Assembly: GCA_027033525.1 (NCBI GenBank)
Contig: JALVLD010000106.1
Location: 1 to 11,852 of the forward strand
DNA: 11,852 nt
Direction of reading: 5' to 3'
DNA from: Candidatus Dojkabacteria bacterium
Lineage (GTDB): Bacteria > Patescibacteriota > Dojkabacteria > GCA-002793355
In this document: positions 6,964 to 11,852 of the stretch, piece by piece
Numbering within the stretch: position 1 is the first letter of the stretch
How the letters are laid out: every line of letters starts with the position of its first letter
Made by a program: the position numbers and the translations under genes
Notes under the pieces: generated by a model
Databases searched by the model: none
What the model saw: the letters and a program-made list of their open reading frames with translations, nothing else
Told to the model about the DNA's origin: nothing

Positions 6964-7909
6964 TGCTACAGTGTATTTAAAACAACGTATAGAAAAAATA
7001 AAACAAGATGCGTATCGTTTTTTTAAGAATTTGAAATTATTACTTGGTGTAACACGCAAAACTGGAGACCTAAAGCAATCTCAGCGCCATAAAAAACTCC
7101 GTGCCTTTCTAGTATCTGTTTTATCTGCTGTTTTTTTGGCGTCCCTTAAATTAGTATTTTTAGCCGATATCGACAAGTTGTGGGTATGGTTTGTGGTTGC
7201 AGTTAGCTTAGCAATTATTGTCTATTTTTTAACATTGTGGGTTTTATATTTTCAAGTGCTTTTAAGTACGGCTTTCGGGGTTGTATTATTGCCTGCTGTA
7301 TTTAGTTTCATTTATTTGTGGTTTTTAGGATATTTTTTTATTGTGCCTTTAAATAGGATGTTGCTTATGGGGATTTTTATAATACTATTAATCCTTTATG
7401 CAATTGCGTTATATATATCTTTGTTAACTACTAATTTGCTTAATGTGAATAAATTTTTTAGGATTCCTTTAGCTCTGTTGGCTGAGACTTTTTTGGTAGT
7501 TTTTGAGGTCTTGGGAATCGCTATTTGGAGTTTTGTGTTTTATAGGTATGTATCAGATGTAGCCCTTGTTGATTTTACGCGCCTTTCTTACAGAGTTTTT
7601 TATTTATTTATAGTGATTTTTTGGTACTTTGTGATAGTAACGATATTTTGGATATTTTTTAAATATTTTTTAACAGATGTTAAAAAGGCTTTGCTTCTCT
7701 CCCTTGCTTTTGGTGTGTTGTTTTATTTATCTGCAGTATTTATATTATTATTAATTCCCAATGGTTACAAATTAGCGTTAATTATGGCCTTTTGGGCTTA
7801 TGCAGTCCTTAGTTATATAGTGCATCATTATCATAGGACTTTGGCACAAGACACATATTTGGAACTGTTGATAGTTGCCTTGTTGTCGGCTTATTTATTG
7901 TTTTTTTAA
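6953..7909 (+). CDS. Polytopic membrane protein of the ruvAB operon, unknown function
   Basis: This 318-residue protein is not recognised as a known family. A basic cytoplasmic-looking N-terminus (1-50, many Lys and Arg) precedes about nine membrane segments: roughly 50-70, 76-101, 104-131, 135-157, 170-198, 213-238, 245-268, 270-291 and 303-318. Loops are very short and the protein ends inside the last segment. I see no transporter signature, catalytic triad or metal-binding cluster. The ATG lies inside the last codons of ruvB. A GTG at 6971, seven bases after the ruvB stop, is a possible alternative start and would remove six residues. Fixed coupling to ruvAB suggests co-expression, but a direct role in recombination or DNA uptake is speculation. 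Confidence 0.8.
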   Translation: MRTSATVYLKQRIEKIKQDAYRFFKNLKLLLGVTRKTGDLKQSQRHKKLRAFLVSVLSAVFLASLKLVFLADIDKLWVWFVVAVSLAIIVYFLTLWVLYFQVLLSTAFGVVLLPAVFSFIYLWFLGYFFIVPLNRMLLMGIFIILLILYAIALYISLLTTNLLNVNKFFRIPLALLAETFLVVFEVLGIAIWSFVFYRYVSDVALVDFTRLSYRVFYLFIVIFWYFVIVTIFWIFFKYFLTDVKKALLLSLAFGVLFYLSAVFILLLIPNGYKLALIMAFWAYAVLSYIVHHYHRTLAQDTYLELLIVALLSAYLLFF

Positions 7910-7969
7910 TAATTTGCAAATAAAAATATTTATAAATTTATATTGTTAAATTTCGTGTTTATGCCCAAT

Positions 7970-8011
7970 TTGTGGACAGAATAGGTTAGGGCAGAGTAGA
8001 GTTATCCACAA
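7970..8011. promoter_or_regulatory. Perfect DnaA box and an inverted partner
   Basis: TTATCCACA (8002-8010) is an exact consensus DnaA box. Upstream in opposite orientation is TGTGGACAG (7971-7979), two mismatches from consensus. The cores TTGTGGA (7970-7976) and TCCACAA (8005-8011) form an exact inverted repeat with 28 bases between. An AT-rich block lies immediately upstream. This may be a DnaA-binding regulatory or titration site; an actual origin is not supported by gene context. Confidence 0.4.
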
Positions 8012-8013
8012 TG

Positions 8014-8042
8014 TCCTATAGCAAGCATATCCTATAGCAAGC
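8014..8042. repeat. Direct repeat TCCTATAGCAAGC (two copies)
   Basis: Two exact 13-base copies (8014-8026 and 8030-8042) have a 16-base period and begin four bases after the DnaA box. The shared core TCCTATAG also occurs once in the other gene-poor stretch, at about 4867-4874. The layout is iteron-like, but only two copies exist. Confidence 0.5.
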
Positions 8043-8209
8043 GATCGGCATTGGTATTCGTAGGAAGACTCAAAAGTATGACGGAATGGCTTCAAGTAAA
8101 ACTAATAGAACAAAATTTAATTTTATTTGTACAATTTTAATACTCTTTTTTGAAATATTGGTGGGTTAATGTTTGTGTGGAAATTTAGAAGGAAAATTGG
8201 ACCCTTGGC

Positions 8210-8239
8210 GATTGAGTATAATCATCCTTATACTCAATC
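8210..8239. repeat. Perfect 11-bp hairpin, 8-base loop
   Basis: GATTGAGTATA (8210-8220) and TATACTCAATC (8229-8239) are exact reverse complements around the loop ATCATCCT. No T-run follows on either strand, so it is not a normal intrinsic terminator. It lies about 250 bases beyond the 3' end of the 904-codon gene and 300 beyond the ruv operon. It could be an RNA processing or stability hairpin, a protein site, or a mobile-element remnant. Confidence 0.6.
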
Positions 8240-8287
8240 TGGCAGTCGGGAGGAGTACTCTGCTGCTGGATTTTGGGTTTAGAATTT

Positions 8288-8311
8288 TTGTGGGGAAAAT
8301 TGTGGGGAAAA
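8288..8311. repeat. Tandem repeat TTGTGGGGAAAA x2
   Basis: Two exact head-to-tail 12-base copies are followed by a decaying third unit (TTGGAAAAATTGGG). Each contains TGTGGGGAA, two mismatches from a reverse DnaA box, so it may be a degenerate part of the same protein-binding region or simple replication slippage. Confidence 0.45.
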
Positions 8312-8488
8312 TTGGAAAAATTGGGAATTTTAAATAATTTTGGGTGCAGTTTTTTAGTTTTTATCTTAGAATTGATGCCTTTGGATTGATAGGTGTCGAA
8401 AAATGCGATTTTAAGGGAACTTATGGGAAAAATAACTTTTTGGTCAATATATAGTCTACTCTGTTAAGGGGAAGGTTACTTAGTTATG

Positions 8489-11203
8489 CTATTGTTTCGG
8501 GGGATGTTTGTTTAAATTTATAGCTTGTACCCGGTCAGGAAGAATATAAGCGTATTGAATTAATTCAGTTAAACGATACATCAACATTGCTTTTTCCACA
8601 CTAGAAAGTTGAGGCGTGCTAAGTAGCTTTAGAGCCAATTTAGCAGGAGTTGCAGCAGTTGGACTTATGGATCTGTATTCATAAATCTCAGCGAAGGCGT
8701 AAGCTAGGTCTAGCTCTCTACGTTCTTTAGAGTTTAGAGGCGTTGAGTTTATATGTTTGAGTTCCTGTTTTATATCTTCGAGATGGCGGTTTATTTGTGC
8801 TTGGCTAATCCCTTCAGCGTCGGCTAGTTCGCGTAGTTTGTCGAAAGCAAGAGCTCTAGCTTTTTCATAATCCTTGGAAGTAAAGACATTAAGAGTCGTA
8901 GCAGTTTTCTCTCTTAAGTTATTAAGTAGTTCCCACATGTTTAAAGGTGCGTCCATTTCTTGAGTTTCGAATTTATGGTTAATAATAGATTGTAAATCTT
9001 GAGCGTGTTTTGTAGGAGGATGTCGGAGCATTCCTTGGATTACATAATCAATATGCGTAGTACTGGAAGGCCTTGGAGAAGGAGCACTTTCTTGTGCTAA
9101 ACGTTTTTTATCTAGTGTTTCAAGTACAATTGTCATATGAGCAAGTAAGCGTGCCTTTTCGTACCATGTGGTTGGAGGATTCTGTGCACTAGAGACGATG
9201 TTTCTTCGGATGCCTTGTGGGATAGATTCACGTGGTTTAAATGCCTCCCTAATTGTCTTTGGATCTTGAATTCTTCGCAATACGTATATGGCAAAAGCCT
9301 TTTTAAGTTTTTCTCTGTCTTCATCAGACATGTTGTCGAATTGTTTAAAGAGTTTCTCAGCTTGCTCTGGCGGCAGATTGAGTTCTTCAGCTAAAGCTTC
9401 ATGTTTTTGAGGATCTGTGATTAGTTCAACTGCATTGTTAAATTCTTCTTTAATAGCTTTTTGAGTATCTGTTTGTTTATCTTCCGGAGCACCTGCTTTT
9501 ATAATTTCTATGAGAGATATCTTAGCAGCAATGGCTCTTTCGGTTAAGCTGGGTAGCTTTTCATCATCAGGTCGGCCTTCCTTTCTTTTTAATTCTTGTA
9601 GAAGTGCTTGTTTGGCTTGCTCGCCTGTTGGTTGCCTTTCTTGACGCAGTCGGCTAGCTACTGCCTGTTTTGCCATTATAACTGCTTTGCCAGCACCTTT
9701 TGCGGCATTTTTTGCAAGACGTACGGCGGCTTTACCAGCTCTTTTTCCTATACCTGGATTTTCTTTTGCTGCTTTAGCATTTAATTGCTGTATTCTTGCC
9801 CGAGAACGCTCATGGGCATTCGTATGGCTGCCGTAGGGCATTTTTTCGGGGGTTTTATGAATTTTGTACAGCCTTCTGGCTTCTGTTGCTGCAAAAAACG
9901 TTGCAGCGGTTATTATAATTGGTACTCCCAAAGTTCCTCCTGTTATTGCCATAGTTACGGAGCCAAGGGCATATCCAAATGCAGCGGCTGCCCCCGCCTC
10001 TAATGTACCAGCTATAGCTCCTGGGGTAAGCTTGATAAGTTTTACTATATATTGCAAGCTACGTATAAATGGATTATGGTGTACTTTTCTCCCTTGAAGT
10101 TCTTCACGTATTTTAGATAATTTAGGTGCTTTACCTAGTGCTTGTGGTAAGTTGTGAATTACTTGTCCAAGTTCTAATAGCCTTTGGCGGCCCTTTTGGT
10201 AGGCCTCTAGGCGTCTGCGTAGATTCTCAGGAACTTTATTAGGCTCAAGGTTGATTAAGTGATCTTCTAGTGCAGCTATGATAGCTCGGCTGTGAGCGAC
10301 TTCTTGCATTGCTTTTTTACTTAGTTTCCTGCCTAATTTGAGCCTTGATCTTTTGCGTGTCGTTGGATCTAGAGAATTAAATTCTTTTTGCCAATCTAGG
10401 GCTTTTTTAATGAATTTAGCTGCGTCTTGTGGCGTTGCATTTTCAGGAATTAAGTGACGTTTTTTTAGATCTTCTACAAATGCGCTTGCGAAGCTAAATG
10501 CTTGCTTATGGCGTTCACCAGAGCGTTCTGTCGGAGGGTTTGTTAATGGAGCTGTGATACCTGTTATAAGTTTTTCGAAGTTATCAAGATGTTGCTGTGC
10601 AACCTTTTCATATTTTTGCTTTACTAGTTTGCGTACTTCAGCACGTACTGCTCTGCGTTCAAGGCGTTTTGATGTAGGCAGTATAAGACTTGCCGCTGCA
10701 ATGGTTCCCCCTAGAATTGGGTTTATGGCAAAGGTTAAGGAACTTGTTATAACGCGACTGACTAAAGTGCCTATTCTTACTTGACGTGCATCTCTATCGA
10801 CCTTTTGTAAGCGTTCGGCAAGCTCTCCTGTAAGTTGTTCCTTTAGGTTAGGGTCCCTAACAGTTCCGAAAAGTGCTTCGCTAAATTCGGCGAATGTATT
10901 TGCCCTTTTCCCTTTTTCTAGTTTGCGGTTTAACATGTGTTCTAATACACTTCCCTTTTTCCCAGATGAAAGTACTCCGTGAGTAAGTTCCAAACTTGTA
11001 GCTTGGTTGGGATGTCTTGGGGAAGTTGGGTGCATTACCCTAAGAAATGCTTCCGCGGCCTTTTTAGGGTTGCCAGGATGTAATGTTTCTATGTGTTGAT
11101 TGTGCTGCTCTAATGCCTGCTTGTGTGCTTTTTTGTGTGCACGCCTATGTTGCAATTCGCGTCCCTTTTGTACTACGGTTGCTAAACCAGGTATCTTTGC
11201 CAT
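8489..11203 (-). CDS. Large cysteine-free Lys/Ala-rich protein with two hydrophobic regions, unknown
   Basis: This 904-residue protein is not recognised. It has no signal peptide and no Cys at all; the N-terminus is basic and His/Gln-rich (residues 15-45). A first hydrophobic region spans about 145-177. A second, about 394-440, is a Gly/Ala-rich helical hairpin with small-residue spacing like a glycine zipper (AGTLEAGAAAAFGYALGSV). Between and around them are long charged, probably helical or coiled-coil stretches. Residues about 473-520 are Lys/Ala-rich and histone-H1-like (GKRAGKAAVRLAKNAAKGAG). The C-terminal half (about 550-890) is acidic/basic helical without a catalytic motif. Start: ATG four bases after the upstream TAG stop with a weak AGAG, so it is translationally coupled to the 162-residue gene. 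The sequence suggests a cytoplasmic protein inserted in or attached to the membrane and possibly binding nucleic acid or a polyanion, which is inference. It lies on the strand opposite its conserved neighbours. Confidence 0.85.
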   Translation of the reverse strand: MAKIPGLATVVQKGRELQHRRAHKKAHKQALEQHNQHIETLHPGNPKKAAEAFLRVMHPTSPRHPNQATSLELTHGVLSSGKKGSVLEHMLNRKLEKGKRANTFAEFSEALFGTVRDPNLKEQLTGELAERLQKVDRDARQVRIGTLVSRVITSSLTFAINPILGGTIAAASLILPTSKRLERRAVRAEVRKLVKQKYEKVAQQHLDNFEKLITGITAPLTNPPTERSGERHKQAFSFASAFVEDLKKRHLIPENATPQDAAKFIKKALDWQKEFNSLDPTTRKRSRLKLGRKLSKKAMQEVAHSRAIIAALEDHLINLEPNKVPENLRRRLEAYQKGRQRLLELGQVIHNLPQALGKAPKLSKIREELQGRKVHHNPFIRSLQYIVKLIKLTPGAIAGTLEAGAAAAFGYALGSVTMAITGGTLGVPIIITAATFFAATEARRLYKIHKTPEKMPYGSHTNAHERSRARIQQLNAKAAKENPGIGKRAGKAAVRLAKNAAKGAGKAVIMAKQAVASRLRQERQPTGEQAKQALLQELKRKEGRPDDEKLPSLTERAIAAKISLIEIIKAGAPEDKQTDTQKAIKEEFNNAVELITDPQKHEALAEELNLPPEQAEKLFKQFDNMSDEDREKLKKAFAIYVLRRIQDPKTIREAFKPRESIPQGIRRNIVSSAQNPPTTWYEKARLLAHMTIVLETLDKKRLAQESAPSPRPSSTTHIDYVIQGMLRHPPTKHAQDLQSIINHKFETQEMDAPLNMWELLNNLREKTATTLNVFTSKDYEKARALAFDKLRELADAEGISQAQINRHLEDIKQELKHINSTPLNSKERRELDLAYAFAEIYEYRSISPTAATPAKLALKLLSTPQLSSVEKAMLMYRLTELIQYAYILPDRVQAINLNKHPPKQ

Positions 11204-11207
11204 AATA

Positions 11208-11696
11208 CTACTCTGCTAAAGTTAATAAAAAGTTTAGGAATCGTCCTTTTTCTATATGCTCTAAAAGTTCCTGTCTTTTTTCGGCAGAAAGTGCTTGGAT
11301 TTTTTCTTCTGTGCCTTTTATTAGAGCTAGATTTGTGAAGAAATTTTTAATAAATTGGTTGCGCGTTGTTAATATAGCTTGTGTTACGTTTTGTTGGTAT
11401 TTGCGTTTAAATCCTTCTGTAAGTGTTGCTAGTATTTGGTAGGTAGTTGGTTTAGTTACCATAAAGTTTTTAAAGGCCTTTTTTTGTTCTGGCGTAAATT
11501 CTTCTATTATTTTTGCGAAGAATAAATTTACGGTTTGCACATTAATATAATCTATGACTTTGGCGATTTCGTCTGCATCTTGAATCCCTAAATTAATACA
11601 TGCATTTAAAATTTTTTGATTACCTGGAGCATGGGCATCCCAAAACTCCTTAGGCATCAATTGTTCCAAGAGTTGTCGTTGTTCTTGTGCCAGCAT
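11208..11696 (-). CDS. Small helical protein, partner of the 904-residue protein, unknown
   Basis: This 162-residue protein is predicted almost entirely alpha-helical, soluble, with no signal peptide or membrane span and one Cys. Patterns such as LLEQLMPKEFWDAHAPGNQ at the N-terminus, a central DADEIAKVIDYIN and FTPEQKKAFKNFM do not match a domain I can name. It opens a two-gene unit: its TAG stop is four bases from the ATG of the large protein, and a good promoter lies just upstream. No Shine-Dalgarno sequence precedes the ATG. Constant pairing would make it a chaperone, adaptor or regulator for the large protein. That is a hypothesis from position only. Confidence 0.8.
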   Translation of the reverse strand: MLAQEQRQLLEQLMPKEFWDAHAPGNQKILNACINLGIQDADEIAKVIDYINVQTVNLFFAKIIEEFTPEQKKAFKNFMVTKPTTYQILATLTEGFKRKYQQNVTQAILTTRNQFIKNFFTNLALIKGTEEKIQALSAEKRQELLEHIEKGRFLNFLLTLAE

Positions 11697-11725
11697 GTTC
11701 TGTAGGTTATTTTATAGGATAGTCA

Positions 11726-11754
11726 ATTATACACCAACGAGAATAAATTTGCAA
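11726..11754 (-). promoter_or_regulatory. Promoter of the 162/904-residue operon
   Basis: On the minus strand, -35 TTGCAA (11749-11754, 4 of 6) and a perfect -10 TATAAT (11726-11731) are separated by exactly 17 bases. Transcription would start near 11719, giving a leader of about 23 bases without a Shine-Dalgarno sequence. It shows the unit is transcribed independently of the ABC permease gene upstream. Confidence 0.6.
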
Positions 11755-11794
11755 GTAAAATACGCTAGGAAAGTATTTTTTACTCTACTCTACC

Positions 11795-11852
11795 CTACTC
11801 CTCTCTTAATGCTTCTACTGGGGAAAGGCGGGCAGCAACAAATGCAGGATAC
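11795..11852 (-). CDS. C-terminal end of a MacB/FtsX-type ABC transporter permease (partial)
   Basis: Only the last 18 codons and a TAG stop are in the window; the gene runs off the right edge. The visible peptide YPAFVAARLSPVEALREE matches the highly characteristic C-terminus of FtsX-domain permeases (family pattern YPAxxAARLxPxEALRxE), which follows the last membrane helix in MacB-like exporters and lipoprotein transporters. The frame is unambiguous. Which substrate it exports cannot be told. A promoter for the 162/904-residue unit lies between it and that unit, so the two may be neighbours without sharing a transcript. The motif TAGAGTAGAGT begins just after its stop codon. Confidence 0.75.
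   Translation of the reverse strand, partial: YPAFVAARLSPVEALREE

Larger units (their letters stand above)
7910..8488. other. 579-base convergent intergenic stretch, origin-like features but no gene
   Basis: The flanking genes point toward each other. The first 45 bases are almost pure A/T, with palindromes ATTTGCAAAT (7912-7921) and TATAAATTTATA (7931-7942). Then come DnaA-box-like sites (7970-8011), a paired direct repeat (8014-8042), a perfect 11-bp hairpin (8210-8239) and a tandem repeat (8288-8311), each listed separately. The plus strand is strongly G over C in the second half. I recognise no RNA gene and no protein longer than about 20 codons. Because two transcription units end here, part of the structure may serve termination, although no stem is followed by a clean T-run. 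Confidence 0.6.

Noticed and set aside
7905..8320. Chromosomal oriC
   Set aside because: Only one perfect DnaA box, convergent genes, no dnaA/dnaN and no clear skew switch in the lines counted. Kept only as a DnaA-site candidate.
9785..10784. Plus-strand frames of 72-77 codons inside the 904-codon gene
   Set aside because: They are low-complexity shadows of the opposite strand without start signals; the minus-strand frame is open over 2.7 kb.

Overview
The window is a low-GC bacterial chromosome segment read with the standard bacterial code: long ORFs close normally, stops are mostly TAG or TAA, and the single TGA stop is followed two codons later by an in-frame TAA. Conserved information-processing genes (dnaB end, tRNA-Leu, an RluA-type pseudouridine synthase, ruvA, ruvB) alternate with poorly conserved membrane proteins. 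The tRNA has no encoded CCA, only one gene has a clear Shine-Dalgarno sequence, two genes have a perfect -10 box placed as if for leaderless mRNA, and genes are tightly packed or overlapping. This combination suggests a Candidate Phyla Radiation (Patescibacteria)-like genome. That is an inference from style and cannot be proven from the window.

Left part, plus strand. The 3' end of dnaB (3-485) is followed by a promoter and tRNA-Leu(CAA) (635-721). Next come three overlapping genes: a double zinc-ribbon membrane protein (752-1696), a small multi-span membrane protein (1693-2184) and an FAD/NAD(P)-dependent oxidoreductase (2172-3377). An RluA-family pseudouridine synthase with a large insertion follows (3384-4670).

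Middle. A 608-base stretch without a recognisable gene (4671-5278) holds promoter-like boxes, inverted repeats and a helically phased direct repeat. It ends in a strong ruvA promoter. ruvA (5279-5902), ruvB (5905-6963) and a roughly nine-span membrane protein (6953-7909) form one tightly coupled operon. The first two encode the Holliday-junction branch-migration motor; the third is of unknown role.

Right part. A second gene-poor stretch of 579 bases (7910-8488) lies between convergent genes. It contains an AT-rich palindromic block, a perfect DnaA box, paired direct repeats, an 11-bp perfect hairpin and a tandem repeat. Beyond it, on the minus strand, are a 162-residue helical protein (11208-11696) and a 904-residue, cysteine-free, Lys/Ala-rich protein with two hydrophobic regions (8489-11203), apparently one operon with its own promoter. 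At the edge is the last piece of a MacB/FtsX-type ABC transporter permease (11795-11852, minus). The 162/904 pair is the least explained and most interesting coding content. I recognise no CRISPR, transposase, toxin-antitoxin or phage gene.
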